From contig BPUI01000002.1 of NCBI GenBank assembly GCA_019973575.1, forward strand, positions 930,001 to 994,000: a DNA stretch of 64,000 bases. The letters run 5' to 3'. This document shows positions 25,456 through 36,278 of the stretch, in pieces. The position numbers were made by a program, and so were the translations under genes. The number at the start of each line of letters is the position of its first letter. Position 1 is the stretch's first letter. The stretch comes from Gemmatimonadetes bacterium T265 (GTDB taxonomy: Bacteria > Gemmatimonadota > Gemmatimonadetes > Gemmatimonadales > Gemmatimonadaceae). The notes beneath the pieces are model-generated. The model had not been told where the DNA came from. It saw only the letters and a list, made by a program, of their open reading frames with translations, and made no database searches.

Positions 25456-26726
25456 TCAGTGGGAGGCGGTGGCGGGGGGAGGGGCGGTGGTCGGCGCGAC
25501 GCCGAGCGCGCGCATCACGCCGTCGGCGAAGGCTACGCGCACGGCGCCGATCTTGGTGTTCATGCGCGTCGGGTTCACGCGGTTCGTGAGGAGGATCAGG
25601 TACACGCCGCGCTCGGGGTCCATCCACATCGACGTGCCCGTGAACCCGGTGTGCCCGAATGCGTGGAGCGAGAGATAATGGCCGGCGGAGTTGCCGCCCG
25701 TCGGCGTCTCCCAGCCGAGCGCGCGCCGCGAGACGGTGGTGTCCTGCGCGCGCGTGAACCGTGCGACGGTGGCCGAGTCGAAGACGCGCCGGCCGTCGAG
25801 CGTGCCGGCCGCTCCGGTGAGGCACGCCAGGTACGCCCGCGCGAGGCGCGCCAGGTCGGCGCCGGTCGAGAACAGTCCCGCGTGCCCCGACACGCCGCCG
25901 AGCGCGGCCGCGTTCTCGTCGTGTACCTCGCCACGCAGCTTGCGCTGGCGCCACGGGTCGTACTCCGTGGGTGCGATGCGGGCGAGGTCGGACGCGGGCG
26001 GTCGGTACCGTGTGTCGCGCATCCCGAGCGGGGTGAAGACGTGCCGCGCCAGGTAGACATCGAGCGACTCGCCGGTGACGCGGGCGACGAGCGCGCCTAA
26101 CGTGATGAAGTTGAGGTCGCTGTACGCGTAGTGGACGCCGGGCGCGCTGTCGGGGCGCGTCGCGAGGGCCAGCGCGAGCGCCGCCGCGCGGTCGGTCGTT
26201 TCCTTGTACAGCGGCCGCCAGGGCGGCATGCCGGAGCTGTGCGTCATGAGCTGCCGCACCGTGATGCGGGCCTTGCCAGGCGCGTCGGGCGGGGCGAACG
26301 CGGGCAGGTAGCGCACGACCGGGCTGTCGAGTGCGACGCGCCCGTCCGCGACGAGCTGGAGCATCGCCGACGTGGTGCCAACGACCTTCGTCAGCGAAGC
26401 AAGGTCCCAGAGCGTCGTCGAGTCCGGGCGCGGCGCGTCCGGCGCCCAGTCGATGCGGCCGGCGCCGAGCCCCACGGTGGCGCCGCGCGCGTCGCCGACG
26501 ACGGCGTACGCGCCCGGGAAGGCGCTGTCGGCGACCGCGCGGCCGAGCACCGCACGCATGGTGTCGAGCACGGCCCGCTGCACCCGCACGCTCGCGAGCG
26601 CCGCGGGGCGCGCCGGCTGCGGGGTCGCAACCCGCGTGGCTGCAACCTGCGCGGCGGCGACCCGTGCGGGTGCGACCTGCACGGCAGCGTACGCGAACGC
26701 GGTCGAGGCGATCGCTCGGCGCGCGC

Positions 26727-26730
<4 letters not shown>
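25456..26730 (-). CDS. Secreted serine hydrolase (class C beta-lactamase/DD-peptidase fold)
   Basis: A 424-residue protein. GTG 26730 overlaps the stop of the upstream GH3 gene (GTGA). The N-terminus is an Ala-rich signal-like segment containing a fourfold pentapeptide repeat (see the repeat at 26627). The catalytic S112-L-T-K115 motif, a YSD at the Y-x-N position and HTGFTG at the K-T-G position place it in the beta-lactamase-fold family. It may act on peptide or ester bonds of cell-wall fragments. In Bacteroidetes the same domain is often fused to the C-terminus of a GH3 enzyme. Confidence 0.82.
26627..26686 (-). repeat. Four tandem 15-bp degenerate repeats in the serine hydrolase signal region
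   Basis: Units at 26627-26641, 26642-26656, 26657-26671 and 26672-26686 follow GC[AG]ACC[CT]G[CT] plus six variable bases. On the coding strand they give the pentapeptide series VQVAP, ARVAA, AQVAA, TRVAT. Confidence 0.8.
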
Positions 26731-28694
<1,964 letters not shown>

Positions 28695-28822
28695 GCAGGC
28701 GGAATGGGATGGTGGGACCCGCAGTATACGGGCGGCGCATGGGACTTGCACGCCGTGCGCGGGCGCGTGGCCGGGAAGTTCGTGCGCCCACGCCTCGGTC
28801 GTTCTTCGTCCAGTTCCGTTCG

Positions 28823-29188
28823 ATGACCAACTTTCGCCGCGGCCGCGCCGCGACACTCGCCGCCGTTGCTGCGGCCGTTTTCGCCGTCGTCCCGGCCGTC
28901 GGCTGCGCCCCGCGCCCCATCCAGGTCACGACGGGTGCAGAGCCGGCCGCGGCGGGGCTCGCGTTCACCAACAACCTCCGGACGGCCGTGAACGTGTACG
29001 TGCGCGGGCCGAGCGGCGACGAAGTGTTCGTGCGCCAGGTGCCAGCCGGAGCGAGCGAATCGCTCGTTGTGCGCGGGATCGCGCCGGGTGCGCGCGTCTC
29101 GCTGCGCGCGGCGCCCGTCGACGGTGGTCCGGGGTTCAATCGGCAGGACGTCGTGCTGGGCAACGGCGCGACGTGGACGGTGCCCTGA
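28823..29188 (+). CDS. Small putative lipoprotein of unknown function
   Basis: A 121-residue protein with a charged start (MTNFRRGR), a hydrophobic core and a lipobox-like AVGC28, followed by a beta-rich domain with LAFTNNLRTAVNVYVRG and QVPAGASESLVVRGIAPGARVSLRAAP. The second half resembles a small beta-sandwich, but no family can be named. It is transcribed divergently from the GH3 gene across 128 bases. ATG 28823 is the last in-frame start that keeps the signal sequence. Confidence 0.65.
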   Translation: MTNFRRGRAATLAAVAAAVFAVVPAVGCAPRPIQVTTGAEPAAAGLAFTNNLRTAVNVYVRGPSGDEVFVRQVPAGASESLVVRGIAPGARVSLRAAPVDGGPGFNRQDVVLGNGATWTVP

Positions 29189-29386
29189 GGCGCCTGACGG
29201 TCGCGTGACCGCCGCGCGGTTGCTCCGCGCCGGAACGCGCGGCTAGCTTGGCGGGGCCGGGGTGCGGTCCGCACGCCGGCCCCCCTCGCGTCCGCCCCGC
29301 TCCGTCGTCCGCCCGCTCGCCCCGCGCTCCGCGCCGGGCGTTCCGCGCCGGCCGTGGGTGGGGCGGACGCGCGTACATTGTGGCGC

Positions 29387-30109
29387 ATGCACCAGCTCTG
29401 GGAGCGGATCAAAACCGTTTATCTGCGGATCATTGATCCACTCGCGGCCTGGCTCGTGCGCCGTCGCGTCGGACCGAACACGATCACGACGATCGGGACG
29501 CTGACGTACGTCGTCGGCGGCGTCATCTACGCGTGCGGGCACATCCGCACCGCGGGGTGGTGGCTTGGCCTCACGGCGGTGTTCGACGTCCTCGACGGCA
29601 AAGTCGCGCGCGCGAGCGGGCGCACGACGGTCTTCGGCGCGTTCTACGACTCGACGCTCGACCGCGTCGCCGACGGCGCGGTCCTCGGCGGGCTCGCCGT
29701 GTTCTTTGCGCGGAACAGCACGCTTCAGGAGATTCCGCACTGGGCGGGCACGCCGATGGTCACCGTGACGCTGTTCGGCATCGTGGGTACGTTCCTCACG
29801 TCGTACACGCGCGCCCGCGCGGAGTCGCTCGGCCTCAACGCGAAGGTCGGGCTCATGCAGCGTCCGGAGCGCGTCGTGCTCCTCTCGGCGCCGCAGGCGT
29901 TCTTCGGGCTTGCGCTGGACGGCTACGTCCTCATGGGCATCGTCACACTCCTCAGCGTGACCGCCTGGATGACGGCCGTGCAGCGCGTCGCGTACGTTCA
30001 TCGCGTCACGCGCGCGATCGACGTCCCGGCCGCGGACGCGAGCGCGGGCGGGGTCGCGCTGCCCGCGGTGCTCGCGTCCGCGCCCCGGGGGCCGGGGCAC
30101 CGTCCCTGA
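29387..30109 (+). CDS. CDP-alcohol phosphatidyltransferase, probably inositol-phosphate type
   Basis: A 240-residue membrane enzyme with about six helices. The full catalytic motif is present: D67-V-L-D70-G71-x2-A-R75 then G84-x3-D88-x3-D92, which binds two metal ions and CDP-diacylglycerol. It joins an alcohol phosphate to the lipid. The next gene makes myo-inositol 3-phosphate, so phosphatidylinositol-phosphate synthesis is the best inference; phosphatidylglycerophosphate synthase remains possible. The C-terminal 40 residues are a polar tail. ATG 29387 follows a 198-base gap with no other feature. Confidence 0.83.
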   Translation: MHQLWERIKTVYLRIIDPLAAWLVRRRVGPNTITTIGTLTYVVGGVIYACGHIRTAGWWLGLTAVFDVLDGKVARASGRTTVFGAFYDSTLDRVADGAVLGGLAVFFARNSTLQEIPHWAGTPMVTVTLFGIVGTFLTSYTRARAESLGLNAKVGLMQRPERVVLLSAPQAFFGLALDGYVLMGIVTLLSVTAWMTAVQRVAYVHRVTRAIDVPAADASAGGVALPAVLASAPRGPGHRP

Positions 30110-30164
30110 CCGGTTCTCGACGCGCGCCGCGGGGCGCGCCCACACCCTTTCGCAATCGCTTCCG

Positions 30165-31514
30165 ATGACTGCTCAATACTCCGACATGCCCGCGACGCCG
30201 ATCACCCCCGCGACCGGGAAGCTCGGCGTCCTCACCCCGGGGCTCGGCGCCGTCGCGACGACGTTCATGGCCGGGGTCGAAAGCATTCGCCGCGGCCGCT
30301 CCGCGCCGATCGGCTCGCTCACGCAGATGGCGACGATCCGCCTCGGCAAGCGCACCGACGGGCGTGCGCCGCTCATCAAGGATTTCGTCCCGCTCGCGGG
30401 CCTCGACGACCTCGTCTTCGGCGCGTGGGATCCCATCCCCGACGACGCGTACACCGCCGCGAAGAAGGCCGGCGTGCTCGAGGAGCGCGACCTCGAGCCA
30501 ATCAAGGATTTCCTGAGCGCGATCAAGCCGATGCCGGCCGCGTTCGCGAACCGGTACGTCACGCGCATCAACGGCACAAACGTCAAGCCGGGGACGAAGC
30601 GCGAGCAGGCCGAGGCGCTGCGCGAGGACATCCGCCGCTTCAAGGAGGAGAACGGCTGCGACCGCGTCGTCGTCGTCTGGTGCGCGTCGACCGAGATCTT
30701 CATCCGCCCGGGGCCGCAGCACGCGAACGTGTACGCGTTCGAGGCCGCCCTCGACGCCGACGACGAGGCGATCGCCCCGTCGATGCTCTACGCCTACGCG
30801 GCGATCATGGAGGGCTGCGCGTTCGCGAACGGCGCGCCCAACCTCACGGCCGACATCCCGGCGCTGCTCGACCTCGCGCAGGACAAGGGCGTCGCGGTCT
30901 CGGGCAAGGACTTCAAGACGGGCCAGACGTGGATGAAGACCGTCATCGCGCCGGGGCTCAAGGCGCGCATGCTCGGCCTCGCCGGCTGGTACTCGACGAA
31001 CATCCTCGGCAATCGCGACGGCGAGGTGCTCGACGACCCGGCGTCGTTCAAGACGAAGGAGGAGTCGAAGCTGTCGGTGCTGCACAACATCCTGCAGCCC
31101 GACAAGTACCCCGCGCTGTACAAGGACTTCAGCCACGTCGTGCGGATCAACTACTACCCGCCGCGCGGCGACAACAAGGAAGGCTGGGACAACATCGACA
31201 TCGTCGGGTGGATGGGCTACCCGATGCAGATCAAGGTGAACTTCCTCTGCCGCGACTCGATCCTCGCGGCGCCGCTGGTGCTCGACCTCGCGCTGTTCAG
31301 CGACCTCGCGCAGCGCGCCGGGATGAAGGGGATCCAGGAGTGGCTCTCGTTCTACTACAAGAGCCCGATGACCGCGCCGGGGCTCTACCCGGAGCACGAC
31401 CTGTTCATCCAGCAGACGAAGCTGAAGAACACGCTGCGCCACCTCATGGGCGAGGAGCCGATCACGCACCTCGGCCTCGAGTACTATGCCGACGCGTACG
31501 CCGAGCAGGACTGA
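30165..31514 (+). CDS. ino1: myo-Inositol-1-phosphate synthase
   Basis: A 449-residue enzyme converting glucose 6-phosphate to myo-inositol 3-phosphate with bound NAD. Family segments include the N-terminal glycine-rich GVLTPGLGAVATTFMAG, WCASTEIF, FANGAPNLTADIP, GKDFKTGQTWMKT, GWYSTNILGNRDG and the KVNFLCRDSILAAPLVLDL helix. Conserved lysines lie in SGKDFKTGQ and in the SFKTKEESK region. It follows the CDP-alcohol transferase after 55 bases and overlaps the next gene by 29 bases. Confidence 0.93.
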   Translation: MTAQYSDMPATPITPATGKLGVLTPGLGAVATTFMAGVESIRRGRSAPIGSLTQMATIRLGKRTDGRAPLIKDFVPLAGLDDLVFGAWDPIPDDAYTAAKKAGVLEERDLEPIKDFLSAIKPMPAAFANRYVTRINGTNVKPGTKREQAEALREDIRRFKEENGCDRVVVVWCASTEIFIRPGPQHANVYAFEAALDADDEAIAPSMLYAYAAIMEGCAFANGAPNLTADIPALLDLAQDKGVAVSGKDFKTGQTWMKTVIAPGLKARMLGLAGWYSTNILGNRDGEVLDDPASFKTKEESKLSVLHNILQPDKYPALYKDFSHVVRINYYPPRGDNKEGWDNIDIVGWMGYPMQIKVNFLCRDSILAAPLVLDLALFSDLAQRAGMKGIQEWLSFYYKSPMTAPGLYPEHDLFIQQTKLKNTLRHLMGEEPITHLGLEYYADAYAEQD

Positions 31515-31953
31515 GCGGCGGACGCCCGCGCTGGCCGCGCTCGTCGCGGCCGGCGCGGCGCTCGCGGGCGCGTGCGGGCCGTCCGGCCCGCCCGCGCTCC
31601 GCGCGTGGACCGACAGCTACGAGTTCCGCATCACCGCGGACCCGTCGCCCCCGCGCGCGCGCGAGACGACGCTGTACCGCGTCGTGGTGCTCGACAAGAA
31701 GACGCACCAGGTGATCGACCACGGCGAGGGGCAGATCTTCGCGTCGAGCCAGGACCGCGCGAACGTCTACGACTCGTTCACCCCCGCGCCGGAGGCGGGG
31801 ACGTACACGGCGCGCATGAGCTACATCACGGCGGGCGACTGGCGCGTCGGGGTCCGCTTCCGCCGCGACTCGACGGCGAAGCTCGAGCGGATCGAGGACT
31901 GGGTGCAGACCGTGTACGGCGCGCGCCCCGTCGGCGAGCGGCCGATCCAGTAA
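31486..31953 (+). CDS. Putative lipoprotein with a small beta-sandwich domain
   Basis: A 155-residue protein with a Thr/Arg-rich start, a hydrophobic stretch and the lipobox AGAC30. The mature part reads as one all-beta domain (YRVVVLDKKTHQVIDHGEG, then GTYTARMSYITAGDWRVGVRF), similar in outline to FixH/YtkA-type domains. The function is unknown. The ATG lies inside the 3' end of the inositol-phosphate synthase gene; later starts would lose the signal sequence. Confidence 0.65.
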   Translation: MPTRTPSRTERRTPALAALVAAGAALAGACGPSGPPALRAWTDSYEFRITADPSPPRARETTLYRVVVLDKKTHQVIDHGEGQIFASSQDRANVYDSFTPAPEAGTYTARMSYITAGDWRVGVRFRRDSTAKLERIEDWVQTVYGARPVGERPIQ

Positions 31954-31979
31954 CCGACTCGTAACCGACACGCCACGAC

Positions 31980-32273
31980 ATGCGCCTCTTCCACCGGACG
32001 AGCGGCCCGCCCGACGGCGTGCTCCGCGCCGCCGACGCCTTCTTTTCGACGCTCGGCCTCGACGCGGCCGCGACGACCGCGCGCGGGCGCGACTACGTGG
32101 GTTCGTTAGGCGCCATGCGCATGAGCGTGCGCATGGAGGGCGGCCACTACACGCTCGTCGAGGTCTACACCGACCAAGTCGGCGAGAGCCGGCTCGACAA
32201 GAACGTCAAGAAGTTCTTCGTCTCGCTGCACCGGGCGGCCGACTCGCGGCACGCGCTCCGGTCCGGCTTCTGA
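31980..32273 (+). CDS. Small conserved-looking protein of unknown function
   Basis: A 97-residue soluble protein (MRLFHRTSGPPDGVLRAADA at the start) with alternating strands and a basic C-terminal helix (LDKNVKKFFVSLHRAAD). No family is recognised. Codon use matches the neighbours. It sits two bases before the pyruvate dehydrogenase alpha gene and could share its transcript. Confidence 0.6.
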   Translation: MRLFHRTSGPPDGVLRAADAFFSTLGLDAAATTARGRDYVGSLGAMRMSVRMEGGHYTLVEVYTDQVGESRLDKNVKKFFVSLHRAADSRHALRSGF

Positions 32274-32275
32274 GC

Positions 32276-33484
32276 GTGGCGACCCGGACGGCCGCCCGGA
32301 CGCGCGCGGCGCCGCGCCGCGACGCCGCGGCGGCCGCGGCCCGGCCGGCGGACGCGCCGCCGTCGGCCGCGCTGTCGCGCGCGCAGCTGCTCGAGCTCTA
32401 CTACTGGATGCGCCTCACGCGCACGCTCGAGGAGCGTCTCGTCGCGCTCTACCGCCAAACCAAGGTCGTCGGCGGGCTGTTCCGATCGTTGGGCCAGGAA
32501 GCCGACGCGGTCGGCAGCTGCTTCGCGCTCGAGCGCCGCGACGTCATGTCGCCGCTCATCCGCAACCTCGGCGCGATGCTCGTCAAGGGCGCCACGCCGG
32601 TCGAGGTGCTCAAGCAGTACATGGCCAAGGCCGACTCGCCGACCCGCGGGCGCGAGCTGAACATCCACTTCGGCGACGTCGGCGACCCGGCGACGACGCG
32701 CGGGTTCGTGGGGCAGATCTCACCGCTCGGCGACATGGTGCCGGTCATGGCCGGCGTCACGCTCTCGTTCAAGCTGCGCGGCGAGGACCGCGTCGGGCTG
32801 GTCTACGTCGGCGACGGCGCAACGTCCACCGGCGCGTTCCACGAGGGGATCAACTTCGCCGCGGTGCAGGGCTGCCCGCTCGTCGTCGTCGTCGAGAACA
32901 ACGGCTACGCGTATTCGACGCCGACCAGCAAGCAGACACGCGCCGAGCGCTTCGTCGACAAGGCCGCGGGCTACGGCGCCCCCGGCGAACGCGCCGACGG
33001 CAACGACGTGCTCGCGGTCTACGACGTGACGAAGCGCGCCGTCGACCGCGCGCGCGCTGGTGGCGGCGTCACGCTCGTCGAGCTGGTCACCTACCGGCGG
33101 AAGGGCCACGCCGAGCACGACAACCAGAGCTACGTTCCGGCGGGGGAGATCGAGCGGTGGGCCGCGGAGAACGACCCGATCGACAGGTACGCGGCGCGCC
33201 TCACGGGCGAGTTCGGCTTCGCGCAGGACGAACTCGACGCGACCGACGCGCGCGTGCGCGACGAGGTGGACGCGGCGACCGACGTCGCGGAGGCGTCACC
33301 CTTCCCGGAGCCGCTCGACTGCCTCACGGGCGTCTACGCCGACCCGGCGTCCGCGCAGCCACTCTGGTTCCGTGAGGGGATCCTGAACGCCGTCGAGCGG
33401 AACGAGCGCGCGGAGGGGTGGGGCACGTACCGCGCCTCCGAGGTCACGCGCACGGAGGCGAAGATCGCCGGGGGTAACGACTGA
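32276..33484 (+). CDS. pdhA: Pyruvate (or branched-chain 2-oxoacid) dehydrogenase E1, alpha subunit
   Basis: A 402-residue thiamine-diphosphate enzyme subunit that decarboxylates the 2-oxoacid and passes the acyl group to the lipoyl arm of E2. The cofactor motif runs from G179-D-G to N208-N209 (GDGATSTGAFHEGINFA, then VVVVENN). The segment YRRKGHAEHDNQSY includes the active-site phosphorylation-loop region. The N-terminal 35 residues are an Ala/Arg-rich extension. GTG 32276 follows the preceding stop by two bases; its stop overlaps the next ATG. Confidence 0.87.
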   Translation: MATRTAARTRAAPRRDAAAAAARPADAPPSAALSRAQLLELYYWMRLTRTLEERLVALYRQTKVVGGLFRSLGQEADAVGSCFALERRDVMSPLIRNLGAMLVKGATPVEVLKQYMAKADSPTRGRELNIHFGDVGDPATTRGFVGQISPLGDMVPVMAGVTLSFKLRGEDRVGLVYVGDGATSTGAFHEGINFAAVQGCPLVVVVENNGYAYSTPTSKQTRAERFVDKAAGYGAPGERADGNDVLAVYDVTKRAVDRARAGGGVTLVELVTYRRKGHAEHDNQSYVPAGEIERWAAENDPIDRYAARLTGEFGFAQDELDATDARVRDEVDAATDVAEASPFPEPLDCLTGVYADPASAQPLWFREGILNAVERNERAEGWGTYRASEVTRTEAKIAGGND

Positions 33485-34473
33485 TGAGCGCCGTCGCCAC
33501 CGAAATTACCTACCTCGAGGCGATCCGCCAGGCACTCTTCGAGGAGATGGCCCGCGACGCCAACGTCTTCTGCCTCGGCGAAGACATCGGCGCCTACGGC
33601 GGTGCGTTCAAGGTCACCGACGGGCTGCTCGCGCGCTTCGGCGAATCGCGCGTGATCGACACCCCCATCTCGGAGACCGGCATCGTCGGCGCGGCCGCGG
33701 GCGCGGCGCACATGGGGATGCGGCCGGTCGTCGAGATGCAGTTCATCGACTTCATCGCGAACGCGTACGACATCCTCACCAACTACGTCGCGACGGCGCG
33801 CTACCGCGCCTTCCTCCCGTGTCCGATGGTCGTCCGCGGCCCGAGCGGCGGGTACGTGCGCGGCGGACCGTTCCACTCGCAGAACCCCGAAGCGGGGTTC
33901 GTGCACACGCCCGGGCTCAAGGTCGTCTACCCCGCGACCGCCGAGGACGCGAAGGGGCTCATGAAGGCCGCGATCCGCGACGACGACTGCGTGCTCTTCT
34001 TCGAGCACAAGTACCTGTACCGCCGCGTGAAGGCGGTGATGCCCGAGGGAGACCACGTCGTGCCGATCGGCAAGGCGCGCGTCGCCCGCGAAGGGACGGA
34101 CCTGTCGATCGTCACGTACGCGGCGACCGTCTGGAAGGCGCTCGACGCCGCGGAGCAGCTCGCGCGCGAGGACGGGCTCTCGGTCGAGGTGCTCGACCTG
34201 CGCACGCTCGCGCCGCTCGACGACGCGGCGATCGAGGCGACCGTGAAGAAGACGAATCGCGTGCTCGTCGTGCACGAGGACACGCGGACGGGCGGGCTCG
34301 CGGGGGAGATCACGGCGCGCATCAGCGAGACGTGCTTCGAGTGGCTCGACGCGCCCGTGCTGCGCGTGACGGCGCACGACGTGCCGCTGCCGTACGCGCC
34401 GGCGCTCGAGGACTTCGTGCTGCCGCAGACGGCCGACCTCGTGCGGGCCGCGCGCCGGCTCGCCGCGTACTGA
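33484..34473 (+). CDS. pdhB: Pyruvate (or branched-chain 2-oxoacid) dehydrogenase E1, beta subunit
   Basis: A 329-residue partner of the alpha subunit, of normal length. Typical segments: CLGEDIGAYGGAFKVTDGLL, DTPISETGIVGAAAGAA, MQFIDFI, the HSQNPEAGFVHTPGLKVV stretch with the catalytic His, and the C-terminal RVLVVHEDTRTGG. Its ATG shares a base with the alpha-subunit stop, so the two subunits are probably made in equal amounts. The E2 gene follows after one small membrane-protein gene; no E3 gene is in the window. Confidence 0.9.
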   Translation: MSAVATEITYLEAIRQALFEEMARDANVFCLGEDIGAYGGAFKVTDGLLARFGESRVIDTPISETGIVGAAAGAAHMGMRPVVEMQFIDFIANAYDILTNYVATARYRAFLPCPMVVRGPSGGYVRGGPFHSQNPEAGFVHTPGLKVVYPATAEDAKGLMKAAIRDDDCVLFFEHKYLYRRVKAVMPEGDHVVPIGKARVAREGTDLSIVTYAATVWKALDAAEQLAREDGLSVEVLDLRTLAPLDDAAIEATVKKTNRVLVVHEDTRTGGLAGEITARISETCFEWLDAPVLRVTAHDVPLPYAPALEDFVLPQTADLVRAARRLAAY

Positions 34474-34479
34474 CGCCGC

Positions 34480-34779
34480 ATGCCGCGCAACCCGGACCTC
34501 GGCCGCAACGCCGCGATCGGCTGCTTTATGACGCCGTTAGGCGCGGCGAGCGGCGCGATGGTCGGCGTGCTGCTGTCGGTGATCGCGGCCTACTTCACGC
34601 GCGCCCCGGCGTGCGCGGAAATGCCGAGCTGCGGCTGGTACGTGTACGCCGGCTACGGGGCGCTGATCGGCGGCGTGTCGCTCCCGTTCCTCGTGCTCCG
34701 CCGGCTGTTCCAGCGCCCCGCCGACCCGGCGCGGCGCGACGAACCGGCGTCCGCGCCGGATGCGAACTCCTCGTTCTGA
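34480..34779 (+). CDS. Small two-helix membrane protein inside the pyruvate dehydrogenase cluster
   Basis: A 99-residue protein with two hydrophobic helices (about 12-38 and 52-72) and a polar C-terminal tail. Two Cys (C45 and C51, in PACAEMPSCGWY) lie in the short loop between the helices. It starts six bases after the E1 beta stop and ends 31 bases before the E2 start. No family is recognised. Whether it has any role in the dehydrogenase complex is not shown by the sequence. Confidence 0.6.
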   Translation: MPRNPDLGRNAAIGCFMTPLGAASGAMVGVLLSVIAAYFTRAPACAEMPSCGWYVYAGYGALIGGVSLPFLVLRRLFQRPADPARRDEPASAPDANSSF

Positions 34780-34810
34780 CCGCCCGAATCCCTCACATGA
34801 GGTCCTCGCA

Positions 34811-36259
34811 GTGGCTCGTGTAGATGTCATCATGCCCCAGATGGGCGAGTCGATCGCCGAGGGGACGCTCTCACGCTGGCTCAAGAAGGTCGGCGACGAG
34901 GTGAAGCGCGACGAGGCGCTGTTCGAGATCTCGACGGACAAGGTTGACGCCGAGATCCCGTCGCCGTCGGCCGGGATCGTCGCGGAAATCGGCGTGATCG
35001 AAGGGCAGACCGTCGCGGTGGGCACGGTGGTGGCGCGCATCGAGAGCGACAAGGCCGCGTACGTGCCAGGCGGCGCGCCCGCGCCGGCGGGCGTCGGGGT
35101 AGGGGGCAATGCTGACGCCGAGGCATCCGACGCGCCGGCGGCGGCGAGCGCGGACGCGGGTGCCGGGGGTGCAAGCGCGTGGGCCGGGCAGGGCAGTACG
35201 GCCCCCACGGGGAACGGCAACTCGTTCGAGGACCGCATCCGCACCAAGAGCTCGCCCCTCGTGCGCAAGATGGCCGCGGAGCACGGGATCGAGCTGTCGT
35301 CGCTGCAGGGGAGCGGCATCGCGGGTCGCGTGACGAAGCGCGACCTCGTCGGGCTGCTCGAAAGCGGGGCCGCCACGCCCGCGGCGACGCCGGCGACGAG
35401 CACGGGCGCCACTCCCGAGATCCCGGCGCAGGCGGCCGTCGCGACCGCGGCGGTCGCGGGCGGCGGCAAGGGGACGAACGGCGCCGCGGTGCCGCCGGGC
35501 GCGGGCGCACTCGCGGGCGAGTTGCACGCGCCCGCGGTCGAGCCCATGCCGGGCGACGTCGTCGAGCCGATGAGCCGCATCCGGCAGCTCACCGCGGAGC
35601 ACATGGTGCTCTCGCGGCGCTGGAACGCGCACGTGACGAGCTTCTTCGAGGTCGACCTCACGCGCGTCGCGCGCATCCGCGCGAAACAGCGCGCCGAATT
35701 CGAGCGGACGACGGGCGAGAAGCTCACCTTCCTCCCGTTCATCATCAAGGCGGTCGTCGACGGCCTGAAGCAGTTCCCGACGATGAACGCGGCGGTGCGC
35801 GGCAACGAGGTCGTGCTCCGCAAGCAGTACAACGTCGGCATCGCCGTCGCGCTCGACTGGGGGCTCATCGTGCCCGTCATCAAGAACGCGGACGACCTCT
35901 CGCTCACCGGCCTCACGCGCAACCTCAACGACCTCGCGAACCGCGCGCGCGCCAAGAAGCTGCAGCCGGCCGAGGTGCAGGGCGCGACGTTCACGATCAC
36001 CAACCCGGGCGTGTTCGGCTCGCTGATGGGCACGCCGATCATCCCCGTGCCGACGTCGGGCATCATGGGCGTCGGCGCGATCGAGAAGCGCCCGAAGGTG
36101 ATCACCGGCCCCGACGGTGAGGACACGATCGCGGTGCGCACCTGCAGCTACTTCTCGATCTCGTTCGACCACCGCATCGTCGATGGGGCCGACGCCGACC
36201 GGTTCATGGCGTTCGTGAAGCGGGCGCTCGAAACGGTCGCCGAGACCGGCCTCTTCTAG
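34811..36259 (+). CDS. pdhC: Dihydrolipoamide acyltransferase (E2) of the 2-oxoacid dehydrogenase complex
   Basis: A 482-residue protein with three parts: one lipoyl domain (1-78, lipoyl-lysine K44 in ISTDKVDAEIPS), an Ala/Gly linker, an E1/E3-binding domain (SSPLVRKMAAEHGIELSSL, then GSGIAGRVTKRDL), a second flexible linker, and a C-terminal catalytic domain ending with the acyltransferase motif D453-H454-R-I-V-D458-G. GTG 34811 is chosen; a GAGGT site lies just upstream. The substrate range (pyruvate or branched-chain acids) is not decided by sequence alone. Confidence 0.88.
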   Translation: MARVDVIMPQMGESIAEGTLSRWLKKVGDEVKRDEALFEISTDKVDAEIPSPSAGIVAEIGVIEGQTVAVGTVVARIESDKAAYVPGGAPAPAGVGVGGNADAEASDAPAAASADAGAGGASAWAGQGSTAPTGNGNSFEDRIRTKSSPLVRKMAAEHGIELSSLQGSGIAGRVTKRDLVGLLESGAATPAATPATSTGATPEIPAQAAVATAAVAGGGKGTNGAAVPPGAGALAGELHAPAVEPMPGDVVEPMSRIRQLTAEHMVLSRRWNAHVTSFFEVDLTRVARIRAKQRAEFERTTGEKLTFLPFIIKAVVDGLKQFPTMNAAVRGNEVVLRKQYNVGIAVALDWGLIVPVIKNADDLSLTGLTRNLNDLANRARAKKLQPAEVQGATFTITNPGVFGSLMGTPIIPVPTSGIMGVGAIEKRPKVITGPDGEDTIAVRTCSYFSISFDHRIVDGADADRFMAFVKRALETVAETGLF

Positions 36260-36278
36260 GCCGCGCACTCCTGATTTC

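Noticed and set aside
26627-26686. Tandem repeats considered as a CRISPR array
   Set aside because: Units are 15 bp, directly adjacent without spacers, and code in frame.
29189-29386. Gap before the CDP-alcohol transferase examined for a promoter
   Set aside because: No -35/-10 pair of reasonable quality could be recognised.
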